64,000 nt of DNA from Corynebacterium felinum. Its GTDB lineage: Bacteria; Actinomycetota; Actinomycetes; Mycobacteriales; Mycobacteriaceae. Positions 1 to 18,805 of this stretch are shown piece by piece. The notes below the pieces were generated by a model. That model did no database searches, was not told the origin of the DNA, and saw nothing but the letters and a program-made list of their open reading frames with translations. The position numbers were made by a program, and so were the translations under genes. Each line of letters starts with the position of its first letter. The stretch's first letter is position 1. The stretch is from NCBI RefSeq assembly GCF_030408755.1, contig NZ_CP047209.1, positions 744,001 to 808,000 on the forward strand, read 5' to 3'.

Positions 1-12
1 TGACCTAAGAGT

Positions 13-40
13 TTGTTTATTTGCCGAGACGGTGTAGATT
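13..40 (+). promoter_or_regulatory. rRNA operon 1 promoter P1 (candidate)
   Basis: TTGTTT (13-18) and TAGATT (35-40) are 16 bases apart. The sequence just downstream (GAGTCGCCGCGAGAGC) resembles that following the candidate promoter of the second rRNA operon at 9642-9670, which suggests a shared ancestral P1. No transcript data; inferred from the pattern only. Confidence 0.45.
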
Positions 41-114
41 TATCCGAGTCGCCGCGAGAGCAGCTAGGTTCCGAAGTCGGGATTGTGGTTGTTGTGGTGG
101 CAGGAGAAAGCTAC

Positions 115-143
115 TTGACAGGGTGTTTATATTCGGTTAAGGT
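115..143 (+). promoter_or_regulatory. rRNA operon 1 promoter P2
   Basis: A near-consensus sigma-A promoter: TTGACA at 115-120, a 17-base spacer, and TAAGGT at 138-143. It lies about 50 bases upstream of the conserved antitermination leader. No equivalent of this strength is visible at the same place in the second rRNA operon. Confidence 0.7.
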
Positions 144-190
144 TTCTTCTTACCGCTTCCGATGGGTTTTGGCTTGAGAGGTTGCGGGCG

Positions 191-523
191 TGTTGTTTGA
201 GAACTCAATAGTGTGCCAATGTACTTTTGTTTTTTGTTTGGGTTGTTGGTTTTGTTGTTTGATGGTGGGTTTGGCCGGCAAGTGTGGCTTGCTTGTTAAA
301 TTGTTTGCTGTTGGATGACGGGATTGATGATTCGATTCTTTTGCCTTCCCCGTTTTTTGCCCCGTCGGGTTGGGGGAGGTTGTTGTCTTTTTTTGTTTTT
401 TTCAATCATTTTCGCATGGTGCCTGGCTTTTGGGTTGGGTGTTGTGTGGGCTGGTTGTTTGTTTTTTTGCCGGTTTGGTTGGGCTTTTCACGAGCCTTGG
501 GCAGGAATTTTTTTGTTCTTGTT
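191..523 (+). promoter_or_regulatory. rRNA operon 1 leader with boxA-like element
   Basis: The leader opens with TGTTGTTTGAGAACTCAATA (191-210), a sequence typical of actinobacterial rrn leaders and associated with antitermination and pre-16S processing. The rest is T/G-rich, carries no credible gene, and is almost identical to the leader of the second operon. The only clear difference is a small T-run/AG change just before 16S (around 509-516). Confidence 0.7.
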
Positions 524-5515
<4,992 letters not shown>

Positions 5516-5623
5516 ACCCCAAAACAAAACACAAAACACAACAAACAAAACACAACACCGCGTCCACTACACAGTCACTGACACAACACAAACACCCCAA
5601 AAACACACACAACCCAAAAAAAT

Positions 5624-5743
5624 GTGTCGGTGGTCATAGCGTCGGGGACACGCCCGGTCCCATTCCGAACCCGGAAGCTAAGCCCGACAGCGCTGATGGT
5701 ACTGCAAACGGGAGTTTGTGGGAGAGTAAGACACCGCCGACCA
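5624..5743 (+). rRNA. rrf: 5S ribosomal RNA, copy 1
   Basis: A 120-base 5S gene with the conserved core CCCGGTCCCATTCCGAACCC and ends (GTGTCGGTGGTCATAGC ... ACACCGCCGACC) that pair to form helix I. It lies about 108 bases downstream of 23S, after an A/C-rich spacer. Confidence 0.97.
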
Positions 5744-5756
5744 AAAACTTCACAAC

Positions 5757-5788
5757 AAAAGCCCACCCCCACCAAAGGGTGGGCTTTT
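5757..5788 (+). terminator. rRNA operon 1 terminator
   Basis: AAAAGCCCACCC and GGGTGGGCTTTT form a 12-bp stem with a short loop ending in a T-run, just after 5S. The same hairpin follows the second operon. Confidence 0.9.
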
Positions 5789-5802
5789 CACATATAAACA
5801 GT

Positions 5803-5840
5803 CCAAAAAAAATACTAAGCGAAGGCGCTAAGGCCTTCGC
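5803..5840 (-). terminator. Terminator of the iron ABC transporter operon
   Basis: On the minus strand, GCGAAGGC and GCCTTCGC pair (5819-5840) and are followed by a T-rich tract (complement of the A-run at about 5805-5812). It lies just downstream of the fbpC-like stop codon and faces the rRNA terminator. Confidence 0.75.
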
Positions 5841-5896
5841 AACAGCAACAAAACTACGACACAGCCCACGACGTCGACAAGCCCAAACGAGCTGAT

Positions 5897-6856
5897 TTAG
5901 CTTAAACGGTGGAGATCAGCTGCGAGGTGAACCGACACAGTATCACCTGGCTGCCACCTCGGTGCACCTAAGCAGCGGGAGCTTAACCTCACCCCATCAC
6001 CGCGTTCGACCACATACATGGTGGAATGGCCAAGAAACTCGATGGAACGAATGGTCGCGGCAAAATTACCAGATTCTTCGGTAGAACTCAGGCTGACTTG
6101 TTCGGGTCGCACGACAAGAGTGTCGTCAAGAACCGTGCAAGTACCCAAGAAACGCGCGACCCACTCAGATGTGGGTGCGTTATAGACCTCGCTGGGAGTG
6201 CCACACTGCGCAATTACCCCACCGTTCATCACAGCGACCCGATGCGCCATCGACAAAGCCTCATCCTGGTCGTGGGTCACCAAAATAGCTGAAGCATTCG
6301 CAGCGGCTAAAATAGCAACGATATCCATCCGCAGCCGCGTACGTAATGCAGCATCCAGTGCAGAAAACGGTTCATCTAAAAGCACCAGCGCGGGGTTGGG
6401 CGCGAGTGCACGCGCAAGTGCTACCCGCTGAGCTTGCCCGCCCGACAGCTGCGCGGGTTTGCGATCCGCCAAGCCGGCGACGTCGACAAGCTCAAGCATT
6501 TCTGCAACGCGCGCAGCTTTATTCGGGTGTTTGCCCAGCCCAAATGCGACGTTTTGAGCAACAGTAAGGTGCGGAAATAAAGCTGCATCTTGGGGGACTA
6601 GCCCGATTCGTCGCCGCTCCGGCGGAATATTGGTGTTAGCGGAGACAACCGTGGTTCCACCAAGTTCGATGGTGCCGCCCGATGCAGGCATGAGCCCTGA
6701 AATCACCCGCAGTAACGTAGTTTTACCGCAACCACTGGGACCTAAAATGGCAAGTAACTCGCCTGTTTTAAGCTGCAGATTAACGTTATCGACCACCGGA
6801 CGCGGTGAATTACGGTATACGGCGGAGACGTCTTTTAACACAAGGGCAGGGGTCAC
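5897..6856 (-). CDS. fbpC: Iron(III) ABC transporter ATP-binding protein
   Basis: The cytoplasmic ATPase that powers a binding-protein-dependent importer, probably for ferric iron. At 319 residues it shows Walker A (GPSGCGKTT, about residues 38-46), the signature LSGGQ, Walker B ending LLDEP, and a C-terminal regulatory domain after about residue 230, as in FbpC/PotA-type ATPases. It is the last gene of a three-gene minus-strand operon; the permease stop lies 4 bases upstream of its start, so translation is probably coupled. The family also includes spermidine, thiamine and sulfate transporters; the partner binding protein makes iron the best call. Confidence 0.88.
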   Translation of the reverse strand: MTPALVLKDVSAVYRNSPRPVVDNVNLQLKTGELLAILGPSGCGKTTLLRVISGLMPASGGTIELGGTTVVSANTNIPPERRRIGLVPQDAALFPHLTVAQNVAFGLGKHPNKAARVAEMLELVDVAGLADRKPAQLSGGQAQRVALARALAPNPALVLLDEPFSALDAALRTRLRMDIVAILAAANASAILVTHDQDEALSMAHRVAVMNGGVIAQCGTPSEVYNAPTSEWVARFLGTCTVLDDTLVVRPEQVSLSSTEESGNFAATIRSIEFLGHSTMYVVERGDGVRLSSRCLGAPRWQPGDTVSVHLAADLHRLS

Positions 6857-6860
6857 GATT

Positions 6861-8369
6861 TTACCTATCTGATTCGGGGGAACCGGCCAGCATTAATGCC
6901 GGAATACTAGCTGCGGCGATTAATGCCAAGGCATAGGGAGCGGCGGCACCGTAGGCGTTAATATCACTAAGCTGCCAAAGCCTGGTAGCCAACGTATCGG
7001 TCCCAATGGGACGCATCATCAACGTCGCCGGCAGTTCTTTCATCACTGTCACAGCAACGATCAGCGCGCCGGAAGCAATACCCGGCCATGACAACCGCGC
7101 CGTGACCTCTAGCCATGTTCGACGGGGATTACGACCTAAGCTGCGTGCAGCATCTTCTAAGGTGGTGGGAACTTGGGCGATAGCAGTACGGGTGCTTCCC
7201 ATCGCTTTAGGAACAAACATAATTGCATAAGCTACGACCATCAGCAGCATCGTTTGATACAAAAACGGCAGGAACTTTAGGGCAAGATAAACCATCGATA
7301 AGCCCAACACCACTCCGGGTAAGCCGTGCCCGATGTAGGTTACCGTCTCAATGACAGCCACCGATTGTGCTTTACGACGCGCGGCCAGCACACTAATGGG
7401 CAACGCCAACGCGGTGGCAAGTGCAGCCCCAATAAGCCCAAGCGCAACGGTTGTACCTAACGCAGTCAGCAGACGCATACCCTCGAATTCACGTTGCGCC
7501 ACACTCAGAGATAAACGGTACAGCTGTTCCCCAATGGGTAGCCCAACGCTCAAAGCAAAAATTACCAATAGCCACGTGCAGACACCTACGGTAGCCCACC
7601 ACGGAAGAGAATGTGGTGGCCTATTGCCATGCGTAATTCGAGTCGCTGTTACCGGCTGCCTCAGTAGCCGCTCGCAAGCTACTACGATGATTGCCAAGAG
7701 CACTAAAAGCGCAGACAAAACGATCGCAAGAGTCCTATTGAAGCTGCCGGAAAACGCGGTTTGCACGGCTGGGGTTAGGGTAGGAAACCGCATGATGGAA
7801 ACCACCCCGTACTCGGCTAAGCAATAAAGCGCGACCAACAACGCCCCAGCCGCAGCGGCGGGCATTACCTGGGGCAGCGACATGCGAATAAAAGTCAACA
7901 CAGGGCCTGTACCGAGCGTCCGAGCGACGTCTTCGATGCCACGGTCCGCGCGTCGAAAAGCAGCAGCGGTAGGCAGCGTGACATACGGTGTGGTTGCTAG
8001 AACCAATACCAGCCAAGAGCCGACGAAACCGCGTAGATCTGTGGCGGAAACCCACGATAGCCCAGCTACATAGGACGGAATCGCAAGTGGCAATGTTGCA
8101 GCTATCCACCACAGTCGGGGAAGCGGCAGCGCAACTCTGACCAAGCAAAAAGCTGTGGAGATACCCAAAAGCAGCGAACCCGCAGCCACCGTTGCCACTA
8201 AATACAAAGTATTAAGCGAATGCGAAACAGTATTGGGGCGGGATAATGCGCGGATGACCGCCCCAGAAGGAGCGGTCATCAACTCTGCGACTAGGAAGAA
8301 AAGTGGGGCGGCCACTAATGCAGCTGCGCAGATCGCTAAACCTAAAAGAAACCGTTGTGAAGTAGTCAC
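6861..8369 (-). CDS. fbpB: Iron(III) ABC transporter permease (two-domain FbpB type)
   Basis: The membrane channel of the importer. At 502 residues it is a duplicated permease with about 12 hydrophobic segments and two EAA-type cytoplasmic loops that contact the ATPase: one around RTLGTGPVLTFIRMSLPQ and one around RSLGRNPRRTWLEV. This fused form is typical of ferric iron importers of the Fbp/Sfu type. Translation appears to start at a GTG six bases after the binding-protein stop. Its place between binding protein and ATPase fits a single transcript. Confidence 0.88.
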   Translation of the reverse strand: MTTSQRFLLGLAICAAALVAAPLFFLVAELMTAPSGAVIRALSRPNTVSHSLNTLYLVATVAAGSLLLGISTAFCLVRVALPLPRLWWIAATLPLAIPSYVAGLSWVSATDLRGFVGSWLVLVLATTPYVTLPTAAAFRRADRGIEDVARTLGTGPVLTFIRMSLPQVMPAAAAGALLVALYCLAEYGVVSIMRFPTLTPAVQTAFSGSFNRTLAIVLSALLVLLAIIVVACERLLRQPVTATRITHGNRPPHSLPWWATVGVCTWLLVIFALSVGLPIGEQLYRLSLSVAQREFEGMRLLTALGTTVALGLIGAALATALALPISVLAARRKAQSVAVIETVTYIGHGLPGVVLGLSMVYLALKFLPFLYQTMLLMVVAYAIMFVPKAMGSTRTAIAQVPTTLEDAARSLGRNPRRTWLEVTARLSWPGIASGALIVAVTVMKELPATLMMRPIGTDTLATRLWQLSDINAYGAAAPYALALIAAASIPALMLAGSPESDR

Positions 8370-8375
8370 TACAAC

Positions 8376-9458
8376 TTATTTGGTGAAGGTCAAGCCAACT
8401 TCATCAATCATCGCTGCAGTCTCATCTACCGATGACAGCTTGGACAAATCGAAATCAGGGTTCGACGTTGGATCCATCGCTGGAACACCTTCTGGTGCGG
8501 ACACAGACGCAACCAAAGGATACTCGTAGGTCTCGGTGGCAAAGTACTTCTGTGCATCTTCTGACAGCAGGAACTTCACAAACTCCAATGCCTGAGGATC
8601 CTTCTCTGCCTTCTTGGTGACACCAACGCCAGTCACGTTCACGAGGGAAGCCAAGTCGCCCGGCTTACCGAACTTCAGCTGAGCGGTCATGTTCTCAGCA
8701 CCCTTCTCAGCAGCATCCAAGTACCAGTAGTAGTGGTTAATCAGACCGAGCGAAATCTCGCCACTATTTACTGCCTCAAGGATGCCAGTGTTCTTCTCGT
8801 AGGTCTTTACCTTGTTGTCAACAAGCTTCTGCAACCACTCACGAGTAAAATCGTCACCCTTTTCTACACGCATAGCGGTGACGAAGGAAAGGAACGAAGC
8901 GTTACCGGGAGCGACACCGATCTGCTCGGCCCATTTCGGATCCACCAGTGCATCAATGGTGTCAGGTGCGTCGGACTCTTGGACCTTGTCTTTGTTGTAC
9001 GCAACCACGCGAGCACGGCCGGTAACACCGACCCACTTCTTCTCAGAAGAAGAGAAATTAGCGGGAACGGATTCAAAAACCTCGGCAGGAAGAGGCGCAA
9101 GTAAATCTGCATCGCCCACTAAGCCCAAAGCGCCAGCTTCTTGGGAGAAAAAGACCTCAGCTGGTGACTTCTCACCTTCGGTCAACAGCAACTGAGCTTG
9201 TTCAGCAGTTTTTCCATATCGAACTTCAGTTTTGATGCCGGTTTTCTCTTCGAACATCTCAATCAGTGGTGCCACCAAGTCTTCACTACGACCTGAATAG
9301 ATCACCAAAGTATCGTCACTGGACTGTTTCTGAGCTGAATCAGCAGCCGAGGTAGTTGCAGAAGTAGACGAAGTATCGCTGTTCGAGCATGCAGTCAATC
9401 CACCTACGAGGGCCACCGACGCGGTCGATGCGAGAAGAAAACGATAAGGAGAACGCAT
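8376..9458 (-). CDS. fbpA: Iron(III)-binding lipoprotein of the ABC transporter
   Basis: A surface-anchored substrate-binding protein of 360 residues that delivers ferric iron to the permease. The N-terminus is a lipoprotein signal with lipobox LTAC, followed by a Ser/Thr-rich linker. The body matches the Fbp/Idi family: it starts LVIYSGRSEDL and has a tyrosine cluster HYYWY of the type that ligates Fe3+. I chose the ATG at 9458 because AGAGG (complement at 9464-9468) is then well spaced; the in-frame GTG six bases upstream would overlap it. It is first in the operon, behind a DtxR-like site. Confidence 0.88.
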   Translation of the reverse strand: MRSPYRFLLASTASVALVGGLTACSNSDTSSTSATTSAADSAQKQSSDDTLVIYSGRSEDLVAPLIEMFEEKTGIKTEVRYGKTAEQAQLLLTEGEKSPAEVFFSQEAGALGLVGDADLLAPLPAEVFESVPANFSSSEKKWVGVTGRARVVAYNKDKVQESDAPDTIDALVDPKWAEQIGVAPGNASFLSFVTAMRVEKGDDFTREWLQKLVDNKVKTYEKNTGILEAVNSGEISLGLINHYYWYLDAAEKGAENMTAQLKFGKPGDLASLVNVTGVGVTKKAEKDPQALEFVKFLLSEDAQKYFATETYEYPLVASVSAPEGVPAMDPTSNPDFDLSKLSSVDETAAMIDEVGLTFTK

Positions 9459-9508
9459 AAACACCTCTAAGAATTACAGGAACATTGCAAAACCGCACCT
9501 AAATTAGT

Positions 9509-9527
9509 ACAGCTGTAGCTAACCTAA
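9509..9527 (-). promoter_or_regulatory. DtxR-type iron-box upstream of fbpA
   Basis: A 19-bp window centred at 9518. Its right half, CTAACCTAA, matches the DtxR consensus half exactly; the left half matches only partly, giving roughly 12 of 19 positions. It lies 50 bases upstream of the fbpA start, where DtxR would block transcription in iron-replete cells. Function is inferred from the match and the iron-uptake context. Confidence 0.6.
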
Positions 9528-9641
9528 CATAGATTGATTGATACTGTCTACAACTATCGAACTATAAGAATGTGTCTAGCGTGTAGGTGTCGACGTTTAG
9601 CACTGTTAGCACTTGTTCTTTTGAGGGCTTGTACTGCGAGT

Positions 9642-9670
9642 TTGTACTTGTGTGGTGGGGTGTGTAAATT
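9642..9670 (+). promoter_or_regulatory. rRNA operon 2 promoter (candidate)
   Basis: TTGTAC (9642-9647), a 17-base spacer, then TAAATT (9665-9670). The downstream text GAGTCGCCAAGAGCGAC parallels that after P1 of operon 1. No strong second promoter is visible between here and the boxA-like leader. Confidence 0.55.
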
Positions 9671-9736
9671 AATTTGAGTCGCCAAGAGCGACGGAAACAA
9701 AAATCACAGGTTGGTCTTAGGATTTTATGTGGTTTG

Positions 9737-10070
9737 TGTTGTTTGAGAACTCAATAGTGTGCCAATGTACTTTTGTTTTTTGTTTGGGTTGTTGGTTTTG
9801 TTGTTTGATGGTGGGTTTGGCCGGCAAGTGTGGCTTGCTTGTTAAATTGTTTGCTGTTGGATGACGGGATTGATGATTCGATTCTTTTGCCTTCCCCGTT
9901 TTTTGCCCCGTCGGGTTGGGGGAGGTTGTTGTCTTTTTTTGTTTTTTTCAATCATTTTCGCATGGTGCCTGGCTTTTGGGTTGGGTGTTGTGTGGGCTGG
10001 TTGTTTGTTTTTTTGCCGGTTTGGTTGGGCTTTTCACGAGCCTTGGGCAGGAATAGTTTTTGTTCTTGTT
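9737..10070 (+). promoter_or_regulatory. rRNA operon 2 leader with boxA-like element
   Basis: Near-identical copy of the operon 1 leader, opening with TGTTGTTTGAGAACTCAATA. Homology with operon 1 begins at about 9737; sequence upstream is unrelated apart from the promoter-proximal motif. Confidence 0.7.
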
Positions 10071-15057
<4,987 letters not shown>

Positions 15058-15163
15058 ACCCCAAAACAAAACACAAAACACAACAAACAAAACACAACAC
15101 CGCGTCCACTACACAGTCACTGACACAACACAAACACCCACAACACACACAACCCAAAAAAAT

Positions 15164-15283
15164 GTGTCGGTGGTCATAGCGTCGGGGACACGCCCGGTCC
15201 CATTCCGAACCCGGAAGCTAAGCCCGACAGCGCTGATGGTACTGCAAACGGGAGTTTGTGGGAGAGTAAGACACCGCCGACCA
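15164..15283 (+). rRNA. rrf: 5S ribosomal RNA, copy 2
   Basis: Apparently identical to copy 1. The preceding A/C-rich spacer is two bases shorter than in operon 1. Confidence 0.97.
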
Positions 15284-15296
15284 AAAACTTCACAAC

Positions 15297-15328
15297 AAAA
15301 GCCCACCCCCACCAAAGGGTGGGCTTTT
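15297..15328 (+). terminator. rRNA operon 2 terminator
   Basis: Same 12-bp GC-rich hairpin with T-run as after operon 1. Sequence beyond it is unique to this operon. Confidence 0.9.
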
Positions 15329-15662
15329 GTGCGTCCCCAGACCTTTATTCAGGCCTGTGTCACATGACACACATAATTACCCCCTTTACCTTAATGCTGA
15401 GAATTTTCAACTCGAACTGAACTGGGATTGTTAAAAAAGTATTATAAGAAAATTATTTTGTTGGGGGTATTATTTTTCGTTTCCCTTGCTGGTCGGCTGT
15501 AGCTGTGCGAATATTTTTTCAGAGCCTTGTGCAGGGATCATACGGTTTCTTGCACTAGGTTTGTCCTTGCAAACGGTAGTTTCTAGCGTTTGTAAGTGTT
15601 GTCCACTGTCTCCATTTGCGCTTGTCATACTTAAGCGCTCTCACCTGAAAGGGCTTTGTGCC

Positions 15663-15788
15663 ATGGCTCTTCTTTCCAGTATCGCCTCCTTCGTAGTGTT
15701 CTGGGCAATTGTTGGCGTTATTTACAATTCTGCAGTCCACCGCGGCTACCTTCGCCTTCCCCCCATCCCTAACTACCCAGCACTCTAA
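15663..15788 (+). CDS. Putative 41-residue membrane microprotein
   Basis: A short frame starting ATG at 15663, preceded by GAAAGGG about ten bases upstream. The peptide has one hydrophobic segment (about residues 2-22, SIASFVVFWAIVGVIY) followed by a basic, proline-rich tail ending LPPIPNYPAL. The frame is open further upstream, but the hydrophobic design and ribosome-binding site favour the short form. I do not recognise the family. It stands alone between the second rRNA operon and the secreted protein gene. Confidence 0.45.
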   Translation: MALLSSIASFVVFWAIVGVIYNSAVHRGYLRLPPIPNYPAL

Positions 15789-16123
15789 ATTAGGCTGATT
15801 GTCCAGTCACTCCGGCTACCCCGTGCTTTGATCTCCTGCTCGGGCTGGCCGGATTATTCATGTGTATACATAACGAAGGTATTTAATGTGCTACCCCCGT
15901 GTGTTGGTGGTTTTCTTGAACTCTTGTCGGAACGGTAGATTGAAAAATACATGCTCATAGCCGTGGTTTGTTCATGGTGGGGGAGTGTCACTTCAGTGAG
16001 AGGCGGGGGTGTTGAAAAGTATTTTTAGCAAATTCCCAGCTGACTCATGGTAGTTTCCTAGCAAGTGCATCAGATGTGCTTTTCTTAAACAGTTTGCTAC
16101 CCCTGTAGTAGTTGGGAGACTAA

Positions 16124-16369
16124 ATGAAGAAGTTTGTTCGTAATACTTTCGCAGCTGTGTCGACCACCGCTGTCGTGTCCATTCTCACCGCAGCCCCAGC
16201 ATCTGCGCAGGGCGCTGACGGTTTGTCGGCGGTTGGAATCATTCCGATCCTTCTTAATATTGCTTCTTCCATTGGATCATCGGTTGCTATGACCTTGACA
16301 GTTATTCAGGCACTGATCAGCCGTGGTTTGCTCGTAGGCCACGCTATCCCTGGCATCCCAGTGTTCTAA
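16124..16369 (+). CDS. Small hydrophobic secreted protein
   Basis: 81 residues. Residues 1-29 form a clear Sec signal peptide ending APASAQ. The mature part of about 52 residues is strikingly hydrophobic and low in charge: a Gly/Ile/Leu/Ser-rich stretch (IIPILLNIASSIGSSV), a second hydrophobic run (MTLTVIQALI), then a GHAIPGIPVF tail. There are no cysteines. GGGAG lies seven bases before the ATG, and a strong hairpin terminator follows, so it is a monocistronic gene. I do not recognise the family; a membrane-active or cell-envelope peptide, or a small mycomembrane protein, would fit. Function unknown. Confidence 0.75.
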   Translation: MKKFVRNTFAAVSTTAVVSILTAAPASAQGADGLSAVGIIPILLNIASSIGSSVAMTLTVIQALISRGLLVGHAIPGIPVF

Positions 16370-16380
16370 TAAAGCGCAAG

Positions 16381-16428
16381 AAAAAACTCCTCCTGGCCGC
16401 ATTTCACCGGGGTCAGGAGGAGTTTTTT
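16381..16428. terminator. Bidirectional terminator
   Basis: AAAAAACTCCTCCTG and CAGGAGGAGTTTTTT form a 15-bp stem with an A-run and T-run on opposite sides. It sits between the convergent small secreted protein gene (+) and the DUF3239 gene (-), so it can serve both. Confidence 0.92.
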
Positions 16429-16435
16429 GATGTTT

Positions 16436-17074
16436 TTACAATGGAAGAAGGTTGAAGCGGGTTGCTTTAACCTGATCGAGTTTTGACACATTCTTTTCCA
16501 GAAGATTCCACTGTTCGAAAGGAATCGTCTTTGTCGCTTCTTTAATCACAGTCGCATCAGTTGTTCCCCACGCAATGGGCATCGGGGAAATTTCATCCCA
16601 GACCTCTTGGCTTTTTACACTGCGACGCCCCGTTACTGCCACGGAAGGCACGCGCTCACCCTTCTTGCGATTGTGCCCTTCAAGGCGGGTAATCGTGCGC
16701 GTTGCAAGACCCCATCGAGGTTCACCTTCACGGTTTGCGTTTATATTGACAAGCGCAAGTAACACCATGTCGCGCGGGTTCACTTCAGCGATCACCGCAG
16801 GGCACAACTCATAGGTGGCATAGAGCTTATCGGCGGTGCCTACCTGTCGAGGGATGACGAAGATGAGTGCAAAGCTGACCACTGCCATCACTGCAAAGGT
16901 GCCGATGATAATCGTGCCTAAAGTGCCAGGGTAAACATGGCTTAGTCCGTAGCCCACACCGAGCAGAATGAAACCGAACAAGGCTGCTGATATTTGCAGG
17001 CGTTTGGTGTCTTTGAGCAGCTCATTATTTTTCTTAGCGTGCTCATTATCGACGCTAAAATTAAAATTTTTCAT
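16436..17074 (-). CDS. DUF3239 family membrane protein
   Basis: 212 residues. Two adjacent transmembrane segments (about residues 27-45 and 52-74) precede a soluble C-terminal domain containing YELCPAVIAEVNPRDMVLLALVN. This layout is that of the corynebacterial DUF3239 family, whose role is unknown. Its first 14 bases overlap the end of the upstream helicase gene, so the two are probably translated together. Whether this reflects a shared function with DNA repair or only gene packing cannot be told. Confidence 0.75.
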   Translation of the reverse strand: MKNFNFSVDNEHAKKNNELLKDTKRLQISAALFGFILLGVGYGLSHVYPGTLGTIIIGTFAVMAVVSFALIFVIPRQVGTADKLYATYELCPAVIAEVNPRDMVLLALVNINANREGEPRWGLATRTITRLEGHNRKKGERVPSVAVTGRRSVKSQEVWDEISPMPIAWGTTDATVIKEATKTIPFEQWNLLEKNVSKLDQVKATRFNLLPL

Positions 17075-18749
17075 GGCCTTGCTCCTTCATTGTTGTAAGT
17101 AATACGGGTAAATCCGCGTGGTCGAGGATGCGGTAAGCGTAGCCTTGCTCAGCGAGAAAGCGTTGCCTGTGCGCAGCATAGTCCGTGTCGATGGTATCGC
17201 GGCTGACAACAGAGTAGAAAAAAGCTTCACCGCCGTCTTTCTTCGGGCGCAGAAGTCGGCCTAAGCGTTGGGCTTCTTCTTGGCGGGAACCAAAGGTGCC
17301 GGACACTTGGATCGCCACAGTTGCTTCGGGCAAATCGATAGAGAAGTTCGCGACCTTACTCACGACCAAGGTGGTAATTTCGTTGTCACGGAACTGCTGG
17401 AATAGCTGCTCGCGCTTTTTCGTGCTGGTCTTACCATCAATCACAGGCAGGTTGAAGGTGGCACCGATGTGTTCCAGTTGGTCCACGTATGCGCCGATAA
17501 TCAGGGTTTGGTCGCCGCTGTGGTGTTCAAGCAGCTGCCTGATGGTGTGCATTTTTGTGTGTGCACAGGCAGCGAAGCGGTACCGTTCGTGGCTTTCCGC
17601 AAGCGCATATTCCATGCGCTCTGCTTCGGTGAGGGTCGTGCGTACCTCGATGCATTCGGCGGTTGCGATGAAACCCTGCATTTCGAGGTCTTTCCAAGGG
17701 GCGTCGTAACGCTTCGGCCCGATGAGGGAAAACACATCACCTTCGCGTCCGTCTTCGCGCACAAGGGTCGCAGTGAGCCCTAATCGACGCCGTGACTGCA
17801 AATCCGAGGTCATGCGAAACACCGGTGCGGGCAAAAGATGCACTTCATCGTAAATAATCAAACCCCAGTCGCGGGAATCAAACAGCTCAAGCGCACGGTA
17901 TTCCCCCTTCGTTTTTCGGGTCACAACCTGATAGGTAGCAATGGTGATAGGGCGAATCTCTTTCTTCTCACCGGAATATTCACCGATTTCCTCAGGGCTC
18001 AATGAGGTGCGGCGCAGCAGCTCATCGCGCCACTGACGCCCCGCAACAGTGTTGGTCACCAAGATGAGGGTGGTGCACTGTGCCCGCGCCATCGCTGCCG
18101 CACCCACCATAGTTTTGCCCGCGCCACAGGGCAGCACGACAACGCCAGAGCCACCCTCCCAGAAAGAATCAGCGGCATTCTTTTGGTAGTCGCGCAATTC
18201 CCATTGTTCTTTTTCACAACTCAACTCAATGGGGTGCGCTTCGCCATCAACATAGCCCGCGAGATCTTCAGCAGGCCAGCCGACTTTCAGCAACTCTTGC
18301 TTTAAACGCCCCCGCTCAGAGGGGTGCACCACAATATTTTCCGCATCAATCTGCGCACCCAACATCGGCTGGATCTTCTTATGGCGCGAAATCTCCGCTA
18401 AAATCGCGGGTTCAGCAGATTCCAAAACCAAACCGTGCGCCGGGTGCTTGTGCAAACGAACCCTGCCATAACGGGACATCAACTCAACGACGTCGATAAG
18501 CAATGCTTGGGGGACAGGGAAGCGCGAATGCGTCTCCAACATATCCACAACCTGCTCCGCATCATGGCCGGCCGCACGCGCATTCCACAACGCAAGCGGA
18601 GTGATGCGATACGTATGCACATGCTCGGGTGCGCGCTCAAGCTCCGCGAAAGGCGCAAGAGCTGCCCTCGCCTGCGCCGCGTGCGGATGATCAACTTCCA
18701 GCAACACAGTCTTATCTGATTGCACAATCAGCGCGCCAAAAGTATTCAT
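17061..18749 (-). CDS. XPB/Ercc3-type DNA repair helicase
   Basis: A 562-residue superfamily 2 helicase of the bacterial XPB type, an ATP-dependent 3'-5' DNA translocase thought to act in nucleotide excision repair. Visible motifs: Walker A LPCGAGKTMVG (about residue 215), DEVH box IIYDEVHLLP, LGLTATLVRED with the XPB RED motif, and motif VI QRLGRLLRPK. The N-terminal ~190 residues are the damage-recognition-like domain. I start it at the ATG at 18749 (MNTFGALIVQ), which fits actinobacterial homologues; the frame stays open upstream. It lies 56 bases behind the helicase-associated protein, an arrangement I recall from M. tuberculosis (Rv0861c-Rv0862c). Confidence 0.9.
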   Translation of the reverse strand: MNTFGALIVQSDKTVLLEVDHPHAAQARAALAPFAELERAPEHVHTYRITPLALWNARAAGHDAEQVVDMLETHSRFPVPQALLIDVVELMSRYGRVRLHKHPAHGLVLESAEPAILAEISRHKKIQPMLGAQIDAENIVVHPSERGRLKQELLKVGWPAEDLAGYVDGEAHPIELSCEKEQWELRDYQKNAADSFWEGGSGVVVLPCGAGKTMVGAAAMARAQCTTLILVTNTVAGRQWRDELLRRTSLSPEEIGEYSGEKKEIRPITIATYQVVTRKTKGEYRALELFDSRDWGLIIYDEVHLLPAPVFRMTSDLQSRRRLGLTATLVREDGREGDVFSLIGPKRYDAPWKDLEMQGFIATAECIEVRTTLTEAERMEYALAESHERYRFAACAHTKMHTIRQLLEHHSGDQTLIIGAYVDQLEHIGATFNLPVIDGKTSTKKREQLFQQFRDNEITTLVVSKVANFSIDLPEATVAIQVSGTFGSRQEEAQRLGRLLRPKKDGGEAFFYSVVSRDTIDTDYAAHRQRFLAEQGYAYRILDHADLPVLLTTMKEQGHEKF

Positions 18750-18805
18750 CACCACTAAACCACTCCACCTTTCAGCCGCGCATCCGAATCTGCGCAGCAA
18801 ACACC

